Source: an uncultured Bacteroidaceae bacterium (GTDB lineage: Bacteria; Bacteroidota; Bacteroidia; Bacteroidales; Bacteroidaceae). Taken from it: DNA of 43,096 nucleotides. The stretch's first letter is position 1, and every line of letters begins with the position of its first letter. Shown here one piece after another: positions 25,315-33,087 of the stretch. The stretch is from positions 1 to 43,096 of the forward strand of contig CAJGDX010000006.1 of the NCBI GenBank assembly GCA_904502185.1, in the 5' to 3' direction. A program made the translations under genes and the position numbers. A model generated the notes under the pieces. That model saw only the letters and a program-made list of their open reading frames with translations, had not been told where the DNA came from and made no database searches.

Positions 25315-25695
25315 ATGGCAGAAAAGAATCGTTATTCAGATGAGGAACTTGAGGAGTTCCGCGCAGTTATAAACTCAAAGCTCGAATTGGCGAAGCGTGA
25401 CTATGACCAAATGATGAGAAGCCTTCGCAACGAAGATAGTAATGACGTTGCCGACACATCGCCCACATACAAAGGTTTGGAAGATGGCAGCTACAGCTCT
25501 TCGAAAGAGGAGTTGATGCAGCTTGCACAGCGTCAGGCAAAATTCATTCAGGGTCTTCAGGCGGCAATCATCCGCATTGAGAACAAGACCTATGGCATTT
25601 GTCGTGAAACAGGTAAGCTCATTGCCAAAGAACGCCTTATGGCAGTTCCTCATGCAACATTGAGCATTGAAGCTAAAATGGCAGGTAAAAAATGA
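25315..25695 (+). CDS. TraR/DksA-like RNA polymerase-binding protein
   Basis: A 126-aa protein with an N-terminal coiled coil (~8-90) whose tip carries DSNDVA, matching the DxxDxA motif by which DksA acts in the RNA polymerase secondary channel. The C-terminal zinc-finger region keeps the fold signature YGICRETGKLIAKERLMAVPHA but only one cysteine (Cys96) of the usual four, so zinc is not expected. This cysteine-poor form looks usual for Bacteroidetes. Family role: modulates transcription, often with ppGpp. It sits 38 bp after ileS, and its stop overlaps the lspA start (ATGA at 25692-25695). Confidence 0.85.
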   Translation: MAEKNRYSDEELEEFRAVINSKLELAKRDYDQMMRSLRNEDSNDVADTSPTYKGLEDGSYSSSKEELMQLAQRQAKFIQGLQAAIIRIENKTYGICRETGKLIAKERLMAVPHATLSIEAKMAGKK

Positions 25696-26312
25696 TGCCA
25701 CACAAAAAACGTCTGATATTGTCGGTTGCCATCCTGACACTTGCGATAGTGGCCGACCAGGTAATCAAATTCGCGGTTAAGCTCTCGATGTTCAAACACG
25801 AGAGCCACCGCGTCTTTGATTGGTTTTACATATATTTCACCGAGAATAACGGAATGGCATTCGGAATGGAACTTTTCGACAAGCTTTTCCTGACAGGTTT
25901 CAGAGTGGTAGCGGTAATATTCATCACCTATTATCTCTTCAAGATAGTAAAGAATATGAAATTCCCGACAGGATACATTGTGTGTATTGCACTTGTGCTT
26001 GCCGGAGCGCTGGGCAACCTTATCGACTCGCTCTTCTATGGTGAAATTTTTACCGACAGCAACGGACGTGTGGCAGAACTTGTTTCGTGGGGTAATGGCT
26101 ATGGCGATTTTCTCTACGGACAAGTGGTGGATATGTTCCATTTCCCTCTTTTCAGTTTCTATTGGCCTGAGTGGATGCCATTTGTCGGTGGTGAATATTT
26201 TTTATTTTTCAGCCCGATATTCAACTTTGCTGATGCCTGCGTCAGTTGTGGCATGATTGCCATCATGCTGTTCTATGGCAAATATCTGAATATGAGCTAT
26301 AAAACAAAATAA
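25692..26312 (+). CDS. lspA: Lipoprotein signal peptidase (signal peptidase II)
   Basis: A 206-aa inner-membrane aspartic protease with four hydrophobic helices. Motifs: ADQVIKF (TM1), ENNGMAFG (~51-58), GNLIDS (~108-113), VVDMF with Asp147 and FNFADACVS with Asp181, the expected catalytic pair. It removes signal peptides from diacylglyceryl-modified prolipoproteins, such as the DUF4296, TamL and GDPD-like lipoproteins in this window. About 30 residues lie between GNLIDS and VVDMF, longer than in E. coli LspA. Translational coupling to the DksA-like gene is indicated by the ATGA overlap. Confidence 0.93.
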   Translation: MMPHKKRLILSVAILTLAIVADQVIKFAVKLSMFKHESHRVFDWFYIYFTENNGMAFGMELFDKLFLTGFRVVAVIFITYYLFKIVKNMKFPTGYIVCIALVLAGALGNLIDSLFYGEIFTDSNGRVAELVSWGNGYGDFLYGQVVDMFHFPLFSFYWPEWMPFVGGEYFLFFSPIFNFADACVSCGMIAIMLFYGKYLNMSYKTK

Positions 26313-26323
26313 GACAGCAGCTT

Positions 26324-27103
26324 ATGAAATTCTACATCACACTTATCTCTACACTCTTATTGTTGGTGTCGTGCCAGATAAAGACACCTGACGATATAAT
26401 ACAGCCCGACGAAATGGAGTCGTTGCTGTACGACTATCACATTGTCCAGGCTATGGGTAAAGAGGTAGGAGATGCAGAAGATTACCAGGTGAAGCTGTAC
26501 TACGAATATGTATTTAAAAAGCACGGTGTCACAAAAGAACTGTTCGATTCATCTCTTGTGTGGTACACACGCCATCCATCCTATCTGATGCAGATGTATG
26601 CCGATTTGCAGGAGCAGTTCGACTACGAGGTGGCTGCACTTCAGGAAGATAAATTATTGGCACAGGTGACAAATAATATCGAGAAAGATTTCTCGGTGGA
26701 CACACTCCAGTTATGGGATGGCAGAGTGGTGGAACGACTTACTTCGGCACCATTGAACAATAAGCAGATAATGAGTTTCAGCTCGGATACTGCATTCGTT
26801 GCCGGTGATAGCGTGGCATTCAGTTTTGATACACGATTCTTCTCTCCTATGAAAGAAAAATCCCAGGGAGTTTATGCAGCTTTGCTGCTCACATACACAG
26901 ACAACACCACCGAGAGCAATGCGTTGAATATCTCTGTTTCAGGAAGCAATGTTATAACTGTGCCACGCGACTACAATCGCACTATTAAAGATATTGACGC
27001 ATTCATCTATTACACCGACAATGACAAGAGCGCAAGGTCAGGTGTTGTTCTTAACGCAGTATCACTTGTGCGCATTCATCCCATGGCAGAAACGACCGAA
27101 TAA
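26324..27103 (+). CDS. DUF4296 family lipoprotein
   Basis: The 259-aa protein has a lipoprotein signal with lipobox LLVSC (Cys17), and the DUF4296 region begins at DDIIQPDEMESLLYDYHIVQAM (~23-44). The charged first half (YYEYVFKKHGVTKELFDSSLVWYTRHP) is typical of this Bacteroidetes family; the second half is beta-rich. Function is unknown. It follows lspA by 11 bp, and the 97-aa gene starts 2 bp later, so it is the fourth gene of the ileS operon and would be processed by the LspA encoded next to it. Confidence 0.85.
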   Translation: MKFYITLISTLLLLVSCQIKTPDDIIQPDEMESLLYDYHIVQAMGKEVGDAEDYQVKLYYEYVFKKHGVTKELFDSSLVWYTRHPSYLMQMYADLQEQFDYEVAALQEDKLLAQVTNNIEKDFSVDTLQLWDGRVVERLTSAPLNNKQIMSFSSDTAFVAGDSVAFSFDTRFFSPMKEKSQGVYAALLLTYTDNTTESNALNISVSGSNVITVPRDYNRTIKDIDAFIYYTDNDKSARSGVVLNAVSLVRIHPMAETTE

Positions 27104-27105
27104 CC

Positions 27106-27399
27106 ATGATTGTCGGTACACATAGATTGTATAATCTGTCAGAAGAGGTGGCGTTGCATCAAGTGATAAAGGTGCGCGATGGCTTTGTGACTGATATTTA
27201 TCCGTTTGAGGCGGAATTACATTCGATGGTGTGGTTCGATGCGGTCGTACTTTCCGATTCACTTTTTGAAAAACGTCTTTTCGACACAATGGACAATCTG
27301 CTCAAATTCACAGGGAGGAATCTGAGCATTGAAACACCTTGTCGTGCCTATGGCATTACCATAGACAGCGGTGGCTGTTTACTTGAACCGTTAATCTGA
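27106..27399 (+). CDS. Conserved-looking hypothetical protein, end of ileS operon
   Basis: The 97-aa protein starts 2 bp after the DUF4296 stop and shares its operon. I recognise no domain. It has alternating hydrophobic and charged residues (MIVGTHRLYNLSEE, HQVIKVRDGFVTDIYPF, ITIDSGGCLLEPL) that suggest a small beta-rich cytoplasmic fold with repeated glycines. There is no signal peptide or membrane helix. The tight spacing and coding-like composition support a real gene. The 34-bp gap to the convergent methyltransferase has only weak pairing (GCAGA/TCTGC). Confidence 0.7.
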   Translation: MIVGTHRLYNLSEEVALHQVIKVRDGFVTDIYPFEAELHSMVWFDAVVLSDSLFEKRLFDTMDNLLKFTGRNLSIETPCRAYGITIDSGGCLLEPLI

Positions 27400-27433
27400 T
27401 TTTCGATTGTGTAAATGAAAGAGCAGAATCTCC

Positions 27434-28192
27434 TTATTTCACTCTGCGACGGAATTCGCTGCAAACAATTGCTGTTGCAGTAGATACATTCAGCGACTCC
27501 GATGTTGGGCGTCCAATGGGGAAGTTCGGTATGAGAATACGTTCGCTGATGCACTTTTCACATTCTTTGCCAATGCCATTGCCCTCGTTGCCCATGATCA
27601 CTATTCCGTTTGCCGAAAGTGAGTGTTCGTAGATGTTTTTGCCATCGAGGAATGTTCCGTACACCGGGACACTCTTTTTTTGTGCCTTTATAAATTGTGG
27701 CAAATCCACGTAGTGTATGTTTACCCTTGCGATTGCGCCCATTGTTGCCTGCACAGTCTTCGGATTATAGATGTCTACTGTGCCTATCGAGCAAAATATA
27801 TTTTCGATACCAAACCAATCGGCAATTCTTATTATTGTTCCAAGATTACCGGGGTCCTGAACATCGTCAAGTGCAAGACACAATTCCCGTTCGGGCAGTG
27901 TCGGGTCGAAGTCTATATTCTTTTGTTTGAATATTCCTAAAATACCTTGCGGAGTACGCAGAAAACTCGCTTTTTTAAGCTCTTCGTCGCTGACAGTAAT
28001 AAACTCGGGACATTTCTCCCTGTATGAGTGTGACGAGAATTCTTCTGTGGCTATAACTTTAATACATTCGACATCGGATGCAAGTAGATCTTTTACCAAT
28101 TTCTCGCCTTCTGCAACAAACAATGCACTCTCCTTGCGATATTTCTTTACTTCCAACGAACGTATAAGTTTAAGCAGATTCTTACTCAGCAT
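27434..28192 (-). CDS. TrmH/SpoU family RNA 2'-O-methyltransferase
   Basis: I use ATG 28192 (252 aa, MLSKNLLKLIRSLEVKKYR), which matches the normal family start; the frame runs on to 28234, but the extra 14 residues are not family-like. An N-terminal substrate-binding domain (LFVAEGEKLVKDLL) is followed by a SPOUT domain with its three motifs: NLGTIIRIADWFG, IMGNEGNGI and SESLNVSTATAI. It transfers methyl from S-adenosylmethionine to a ribose 2'-OH of tRNA or rRNA. The target nucleoside cannot be predicted. A second family member is encoded at 36193-36996. Confidence 0.88.
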   Translation of the reverse strand: MLSKNLLKLIRSLEVKKYRKESALFVAEGEKLVKDLLASDVECIKVIATEEFSSHSYREKCPEFITVSDEELKKASFLRTPQGILGIFKQKNIDFDPTLPERELCLALDDVQDPGNLGTIIRIADWFGIENIFCSIGTVDIYNPKTVQATMGAIARVNIHYVDLPQFIKAQKKSVPVYGTFLDGKNIYEHSLSANGIVIMGNEGNGIGKECEKCISERILIPNFPIGRPTSESLNVSTATAIVCSEFRRRVK

Positions 28193-28222
28193 GGATTTAA
28201 AATAGGTTAGTGTTCTTTTGTG

Positions 28223-28230
28223 CAAAGCTA
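28223..28230 (-). promoter_or_regulatory. Promoter -7 box of the first TrmH-family gene
   Basis: On the minus strand these bases read TAGCTTTG, an exact TAnnTTTG match, 30 bp before the chosen ATG at 28192. A transcript starting just downstream would begin beyond the alternative upstream start at 28234, which supports ATG 28192. Confidence 0.65.
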
Positions 28231-28286
28231 ACAATAAATTCTAACATTGTCTCTGTCGTAGTGATAATAATTCGCCAATTGTTCAT

Positions 28287-28353
28287 TATCTTTTATGAAA
28301 ATCGAAGATAGAGTGCGCTCGCTGTGAAAAATATTCAAGTAAACATGATATTT
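28287..28353 (+). repeat. Promoter-associated intergenic repeat, copy 1
   Basis: This ~67-bp element reads TATCTTTTATGAAAATCGAA, then AGATAGAGTGC, CTCGCTGTGAAAAATAT and a diverged end. It matches the copies at 29410-29477 and 29564-29630. It ends 16-17 bp before the esterase -7 box, the same spacing as the last copy before the tamL -7 box. Confidence 0.75.
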
Positions 28354-28369
28354 CTTACACGCTTATTTA

Positions 28370-28377
28370 TATCTTTG
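28370..28377 (+). promoter_or_regulatory. Promoter -7 box of the esterase gene
   Basis: TATCTTTG is an exact -7 box 71 bp before the esterase ATG at 28448. The dispersed repeat lies directly upstream. Confidence 0.65.
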
Positions 28378-28447
28378 GGGCGAAAGCTCGAAGATATTCT
28401 GCACTAGCTTGTATAAACTTTTGAAATCAAACAACAAAAACACAAAT

Positions 28448-29272
28448 ATGAAAATGAAATTTATTCTATCATTAACGCTATCGTTTTTCGCGTTAGTCAG
28501 CCTCAATGCCCAGCGTATTGATACAGTAAAAATCCACAGTAAGGCCATGGACCGTGACATATTAAACATCATTGTCACTCCCGCGCAGTACAATGACGCG
28601 TATGCCATGCCTGTTGTCTATCTCCTACACGGACATGGCGGCAACCACACAGACTGGGTTAGGCAGACACAGCCTAAACTTCCCCAATTGGCAAATCAGT
28701 ATGGTATAATCCTGGTTTGTCCCAACGGCGACCAATCGTGGTATTTCGACAGCTACACAGACCCCAAATGCCAATTTGAAACATACGTCAGCAAGGAACT
28801 GGTTGAGTATGTAGACAATAGATACAAGACTATTCGCAGCCCACATGCAAGAGCTATTACAGGATTCAGTATGGGCGGACATGGTGCACTCTGGCTTGCA
28901 TTCCGCCATCAGGATGTATTTGGTGCGTGCGGCAGCCTTAGCGGAGGAGTCGACTTCAGAGCATTCCCCGACAACTGGAACATAAAAGACCATCTGGGCG
29001 AAAAGAAAAAGAACAAAAAACGCTGGAACAACAGCACTGCACTAAGCCAGATAGACAAGATAAAGCCTGGACTTTCCATTGCTATTGACTGTGGCTCGGA
29101 AGACTTTTTCTACCCTTGCAATGTAGCGTTGCACAAAGCGCTGCTCGAGAAGAAAATCCCCCATGACTATACAATTCGCCCCGGCGGACACTACCATGCT
29201 TATTGGGGTAACGCAATTCTGTATCAGCTTATATTCTTTACAGAACATTTCAAACGCAACATAAGCCACTGA
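28448..29272 (+). CDS. Secreted alpha/beta-hydrolase esterase (esterase D / CE1-like)
   Basis: The ATG at 28448 gives a 274-aa protein with a signal peptide (KFILSLTLSFFALVSLNAQ); the frame extends 13 codons upstream, but those would precede the signal peptide. The esterase family (PF00756-type) fold shows the oxyanion segment YLLHGHGGNHTDW, nucleophile elbow GFSMGGHGA with Ser141, acid Asp219 in GSEDFFYP and His248 in GGHYHAYW. Such periplasmic enzymes include feruloyl/acetyl-xylan esterases and S-formylglutathione-hydrolase-like proteins; the substrate here is not visible. It is a single-gene unit between the first TrmH gene and tamL. Confidence 0.87.
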   Translation: MKMKFILSLTLSFFALVSLNAQRIDTVKIHSKAMDRDILNIIVTPAQYNDAYAMPVVYLLHGHGGNHTDWVRQTQPKLPQLANQYGIILVCPNGDQSWYFDSYTDPKCQFETYVSKELVEYVDNRYKTIRSPHARAITGFSMGGHGALWLAFRHQDVFGACGSLSGGVDFRAFPDNWNIKDHLGEKKKNKKRWNNSTALSQIDKIKPGLSIAIDCGSEDFFYPCNVALHKALLEKKIPHDYTIRPGGHYHAYWGNAILYQLIFFTEHFKRNISH

Positions 29273-29319
29273 TAAATGCAGAAGAAACAAATTACCTTGT
29301 CGCAGGGTTTGTGATAGAG

Positions 29320-29357
29320 CTCACTCACCGAAAATATCGAAACTAATTTCATATTTT
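29320..29357 (+). repeat. Partial copy of the intergenic repeat
   Basis: CTCACTCACCGAAAATATCG followed by AAACTAATTTCATATTTT corresponds to the 3' half of the full repeat. The bases after it (CCCGAAGCTTAGCAGC) resemble those after the next copy (TCTCGAAGTCTGGCGGC), indicating an old ~140-bp tandem duplication. Confidence 0.65.
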
Positions 29358-29359
29358 AA

Positions 29360-29403
29360 AATTCCCGAAGCTTAGCAGCATTTGCCGCCAAACTTCGGGA
29401 ATT
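29360..29403 (+). terminator. Hairpin terminator after the esterase gene
   Basis: AATTCCCGAAG (29360-29370) pairs perfectly with CTTCGGGAATT (29393-29403), followed by TATTTCTATCTTT. It lies 87 bp after the esterase stop, within the repeat-rich spacer 29273-29716, which otherwise holds only repeats and the tamL promoter. Confidence 0.65.
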
Positions 29404-29409
29404 TATTTC

Positions 29410-29477
29410 TATCTTTAATAAAAATTGAAAATAGAGTGCATTCGCTGTGAAAAATATCGAAACAAGTTTCATATTTT
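29410..29477 (+). repeat. Promoter-associated intergenic repeat, copy 2
   Basis: This full-length copy starts TATCTTTAATAAAAATTGAA and ends with AAACAAGTTTCATATTT. It differs from copy 3 at only a few positions. Its inner TATCTTTA has lost the final G of the -7 box. Confidence 0.8.
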
Positions 29478-29563
29478 TGGGTTCTCGAAGTCTGGCGGCG
29501 CTCGTTGGAAATAAAAATAAATTTTTATTCACTTGCTTGCACAAACTTTCGCTCGTTTCTTGC

Positions 29564-29630
29564 TATCTTTGATAAAAATCGAAGATAGAATGCACTCGCT
29601 GTGAAAAATATCGAAACAAGTTTCATATTT
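29564..29630 (+). repeat. Promoter-associated intergenic repeat, copy 3
   Basis: A full copy starting with an intact -7 box (TATCTTTG, 29564-29571) and ending AAACAAGTTTCATATTT. It is flanked by a 23-bp perfect direct repeat at 29549-29571 and 29632-29654 (starts TCGCTCGTTTCTTGC and ends in TATCTTTG), so the promoter itself is duplicated at 83-bp spacing. Confidence 0.85.
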
Positions 29631-29646
29631 CTCGCTCGTTTCTTGC

Positions 29647-29654
29647 TATCTTTG
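29647..29654 (+). promoter_or_regulatory. Promoter -7 box of tamL (proximal of two)
   Basis: TATCTTTG at the end of the second 23-bp direct repeat, 63-78 bp before the candidate ATGs. An identical box at 29564-29571 may act as a second start site 83 bp upstream. Confidence 0.65.
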
Positions 29655-29731
29655 CAGGAAATTGTAATTTGGCGGAATATTGCTGTGCCAATATGTGTGC
29701 AATAGACTGTCAAAAAATGAAGGGAGAATTA

Positions 29732-32029
29732 ATGTCATTAAGAAATATTATATATCTGTTGATTTGTCTGTTGGCAACATCGTGTTCCGTGTCAAAATTT
29801 ATACCGGAAGACGAATACATGCTAAACAGCGTTGACATTATATCCCATTCCAAGGAGAACCATGCTTCACTTTCGCGTTCTTATGTTCGTCAGAATCCAA
29901 ACTCAAAATGGTTCAGTGTAGCAAAAGTTCCCTTGTACATCTACTCACTTTCGGGACGCGACACAACAAAATGGGTAAATAGAGCTTTGCAAAAGGCAGG
30001 TGAGGCACCTGTTATATACGATAGTGTGCAGGCAGAACTTACACGCAGCAACATCGAGACGATGCTGCGCAACAACGGTTATCTTCATGCGACCGTTGAC
30101 TTCGAACCGAAAGTGGTTAAAAAGAACAGATTAAATGCTATATATTATCTTCACGAACGTGAAAGATACAAGATTGTAAGTGTTACACGCGAGGTAGAGG
30201 ATTCACTGGTAGAGAACTATCTGCTGGATGACACAATAAACACTTTGCTGAAGCCGGGTATGTCGTTCAGCATCAACGCCCTCAACAAAGAGCGCGAACG
30301 CATTACCGCAATGCTCAAGGATGTTGGTTTCTACAAGTTCCAAAAGGAATATATAACTTACGAAGCTGACACAGCACATCATTCGACAGATGTGAATATA
30401 AAAATGAAAGTGGCAGCATTCCGCGAAACATTGCAGGATGTGGCGACTACACACAAACAGTATCGTTTCGGAAACATACACTTTGTGTCGGATGCCGGTC
30501 TGCGTATCGACGACAACGAACTTGCTTCGTGTGATACGATAGAGATGGAAAATTACTCTCTGTTGTACAAGAATCAACTGTTCATGCGTCCGACTACATT
30601 GTCGAACAATACCTACATACTCCCTGGAGAACTATATTCGCAAAGCAGAGTCGACAGAACATATAACTCATTTTCGCAGTTAAGTGCATTGCGATACACT
30701 ACCTTGCGAATGAGAGAAAACAAGGACGATAGTTCGTTGCTCGACTGCTATATACTTTTCGAGCGTAGGAAACGCCGTTCTCTGACATTTGAGGTAGAGG
30801 GAACAAATACTGCGGGTGACCTGGGTGCTGCATGTTCAATGACATTCAGCGACAGGAATCTGTTCAAAGGTTCGGAGGTATTGTCGTTGCGTCTTTTCGG
30901 TGCATACGAAGCAATCTCAGGACTGAGCGGATACATAAAGGACAGTTATTTCGAATATGGTGCCGAATTGGGACTGCGTATCCCAGGAGGAATAATTTCG
31001 ACAATGGTTCCTGCCGAAAAGCGCTTGTTGAAGTCTGTTACACAATTCTCGCTGCAATTCAACTCGCAGGAACGCCCCGAGTTTGAACGACAGATTCTGT
31101 CAGCATCGTGGAGCTATCTGTGGAGCAAGAAGCAGTCCACACAGCATAAACTTGACATTCTGGATGCCAGCTACATATATGTTCCATGGATATCGGAGAC
31201 ATTCAAACGCGAATATCTTGATAGTATTTCCAACAGAAACTCCATTCTGAAGTATAACTACGAGAATCTTCTTATTACCAAACTTGGTTATTCATTCTCG
31301 TATAACTCTTCACTTGGAAAGAGTGGTTTCCAGCCTACTGTATTTTCCATACGTACGAATATCGAGTGTTCGGGTAATTTGCTGACCGGCGTAAATTCGT
31401 TGCTATCGACAAACAAAAACTCCGAAGGACAATATACATTCCTGAATATTGCATATGCTCAGTATGTTAAGGGCGATTTGGACCTGACTACACGTATGAA
31501 CATTGACGACCGTAACTCGCTGGTTCTGCACATGGGCCTGGGTGTTGCATATCCTTATGGTAACTCCACTATACTACCATTTGAGAAAAGATACTTTTCG
31601 GGTGGTGCCAACAGCATGCGAGGATGGACAGTTCGCGGACTTGGTCCCGGCTCGTTCAAGAACAAAAACAGTGATATAGACTTTATAAACCAGTCGGGAG
31701 ATATGAAACTCGACGTAAACATCGAATTACGCTCACATCTTTTTTGGAAAATCCATTCGGCACTCTTTATTGATGCCGGTAACATATGGACTATCCGCAG
31801 CTACAAAGAGCAACCGGGCGGACAATTCGATGCCAGGACATTTTACCAGGATATAGCCTTTTCGTACGGAATGGGATTCAGGTTCGAGCTTGACTTTTTC
31901 GTGTTCCGACTCGATTGCGGTATGAAAGCTGTCAACCCGGCATATTCGGGAAAGGATAAATATCCATTGTTGAACCCTGACTTCAGTCGTGACTTTGCGC
32001 TGCATTTCGCAGTTGGTTACCCATTCTGA
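29732..32029 (+). CDS. tamL: BamA/TamA family outer-membrane protein, TamL-type lipoprotein
   Basis: I use ATG 29732 (765 aa), which has GGGAG nearby and gives a clean lipoprotein signal (MSLRNIIYLLICLLATSC); ATG 29717 is an in-frame alternative. After the lipobox come POTRA-like segments (IETMLRNNGYLHATVDF, INALNKERERITAMLKDVGFY) and then a C-terminal Omp85 beta-barrel with RYFSGGANSMRGW, matching the conserved barrel motif of the family, and a terminal aromatic residue (VGYPF). The lipidated TamA-like form is typical of Bacteroidetes. Inferred role: insertion or assembly of outer-membrane proteins. No TamB-like gene is present in this window. Confidence 0.85.
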   Translation: MSLRNIIYLLICLLATSCSVSKFIPEDEYMLNSVDIISHSKENHASLSRSYVRQNPNSKWFSVAKVPLYIYSLSGRDTTKWVNRALQKAGEAPVIYDSVQAELTRSNIETMLRNNGYLHATVDFEPKVVKKNRLNAIYYLHERERYKIVSVTREVEDSLVENYLLDDTINTLLKPGMSFSINALNKERERITAMLKDVGFYKFQKEYITYEADTAHHSTDVNIKMKVAAFRETLQDVATTHKQYRFGNIHFVSDAGLRIDDNELASCDTIEMENYSLLYKNQLFMRPTTLSNNTYILPGELYSQSRVDRTYNSFSQLSALRYTTLRMRENKDDSSLLDCYILFERRKRRSLTFEVEGTNTAGDLGAACSMTFSDRNLFKGSEVLSLRLFGAYEAISGLSGYIKDSYFEYGAELGLRIPGGIISTMVPAEKRLLKSVTQFSLQFNSQERPEFERQILSASWSYLWSKKQSTQHKLDILDASYIYVPWISETFKREYLDSISNRNSILKYNYENLLITKLGYSFSYNSSLGKSGFQPTVFSIRTNIECSGNLLTGVNSLLSTNKNSEGQYTFLNIAYAQYVKGDLDLTTRMNIDDRNSLVLHMGLGVAYPYGNSTILPFEKRYFSGGANSMRGWTVRGLGPGSFKNKNSDIDFINQSGDMKLDVNIELRSHLFWKIHSALFIDAGNIWTIRSYKEQPGGQFDARTFYQDIAFSYGMGFRFELDFFVFRLDCGMKAVNPAYSGKDKYPLLNPDFSRDFALHFAVGYPF

Positions 32030-32047
32030 TAGGTTCAACATGTGCCG

Positions 32048-32084
32048 AAGATTGTTATACATTTGCATGAAACAATCTTTAATT
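32048..32084 (+). terminator. Hairpin after tamL
   Basis: AAGATTGTT (32048-32056) pairs with AACAATCTT (32071-32079), followed by TAATT. It lies between the tamL stop and the MBL hydrolase start at 32113; the U-run is weak. Confidence 0.5.
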
Positions 32085-32112
32085 ATTTGAGAAAAAGAAA
32101 AATAAATATAGT

Positions 32113-32940
32113 ATGGAGATTCGATTTATGAGTATCGGTAGTGGCAGTTGCGGAAACTGTTACTACATAGGAATCGGGAAATACGGCATATTGATTGATG
32201 CCGGAATCCCGGTCAGAACCATACGGCAAGCTCTGAAAAAGGAGAATATCCCCTTTGAAAGTATTTGCGCCGTATTCGTCACCCACGACCATGCCGACCA
32301 TATAAAATCGCTCGGAGTGGTGGCATCAAAAGCAATGATTCCCATATATGCGACAAAAGAGACGCATGAGGGAATAAACCGTAACTATTGTATTACTTCG
32401 CCTATTGATGCGCAGTATGTACGTTACATAGAGAAAGAGAATCCTATTGAGTTTCTCGACATGAGAATAACCGCATTTGAGGTTCCTCACGATGGAACAG
32501 ACAACGTAGGATATTGCATAGAGATAGGTGATAAGACCTTCTGCTTCCTTACCGACCTTGGGTGCATCACCCCAACTGCTGCAAAATACATCAACAAGGC
32601 CAATTATCTCGTTCTCGAAGCTAATTACGAAGAGGAGATGCTGACAATGGGTAAGTATCCTAAATTCCTGAAGGACAGAGTGTCGAGCAATACCGGCCAT
32701 TTGAGTAATCAGGTCACAGCACGTTTCCTTGCCGAAAACTTCAACGAACACCTCAAGTATATATGGCTGTGCCATTTGAGCGAAGAGAACAACCACCCCG
32801 AATTGGCATACAAGGCTGTTGAAATGCACTTGCGCAGCTATGGTATTATTCCTGGAAAGGACGTTATGCTTAATGTATTGAAGCGCGCAACACCATCGCC
32901 ACTTTATCATTTAAGTTGTTCAGCAGTAACAAATGAATGA
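32113..32940 (+). CDS. MBL-fold metallo-hydrolase, YycJ/WalJ-like
   Basis: The 275-aa protein opens with SIGSGSCGNCYYIG and the metal-binding THDHADH (~56-62), typical of the YycJ/WalJ (VicX) branch of the metallo-beta-lactamase fold. Further ligands fit FEVPHDG, LTDLG and the closing WLCHLSEENNHPE. The fold binds two metal ions and hydrolyses phosphodiesters or related bonds; YycJ homologues are thought to be DNA/RNA exonuclease-like enzymes, the exact role being unsettled. There is no signal peptide, so it is cytoplasmic. It is 83 bp after tamL on the same strand. Confidence 0.88.
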   Translation: MEIRFMSIGSGSCGNCYYIGIGKYGILIDAGIPVRTIRQALKKENIPFESICAVFVTHDHADHIKSLGVVASKAMIPIYATKETHEGINRNYCITSPIDAQYVRYIEKENPIEFLDMRITAFEVPHDGTDNVGYCIEIGDKTFCFLTDLGCITPTAAKYINKANYLVLEANYEEEMLTMGKYPKFLKDRVSSNTGHLSNQVTARFLAENFNEHLKYIWLCHLSEENNHPELAYKAVEMHLRSYGIIPGKDVMLNVLKRATPSPLYHLSCSAVTNE

Positions 32941-32988
32941 TTGTTGAAAAATAAACTGTAAAGAGTTTCATCAAAAGAGAAAAAGAAG

Positions 32989-32996
32989 TAACTTTG
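32989..32996 (+). promoter_or_regulatory. Promoter -7 box of tyrS
   Basis: TAACTTTG is an exact -7 box; a TTTC about 19 bp upstream may be the -33 element. It predicts an ~85-nt leader before the ATG at 33088, containing two hairpins. Confidence 0.65.
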
Positions 32997-33003
32997 CACC
33001 CGA

Positions 33004-33048
33004 AAACGGAATGCCGTTTCCGCGTAGTATATTTTTATATGCTGCGCG
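33004..33048 (+). promoter_or_regulatory. Two consecutive hairpins in the tyrS leader
   Basis: Hairpin one: AAACGG (33004-33009) with CCGTTT (33014-33019), loop AATG. Hairpin two: CGCGTAGTATAT (33021-33032) with ATATGCTGCGCG (33037-33048), 12 bp including two G-U pairs, loop TTTT. They fill most of the leader between promoter and start codon. There is no T-box sequence, so this is described only as structure. Confidence 0.6.
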
Positions 33049-33087
33049 TTTCAAATAGTAGAAACACAAAATAATATACAGGAATCA

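Noticed and set aside
28287..29654. CRISPR array from the repeated units
   Set aside because: Copies are ~67 bp, few, unevenly spaced and linked to promoters; no spacers or cas genes.
29356..29713. Two minus-strand ORFs (29356-29544 and 29525-29713) with similar protein segments
   Set aside because: Their similarity (NMKLVSIFFTA...) comes from the tandem DNA repeat in this promoter region; no other coding evidence.
33004..33048. T-box riboswitch in the tyrS leader
   Set aside because: The leader is too short and lacks the conserved T-box sequence and an alternative terminator.
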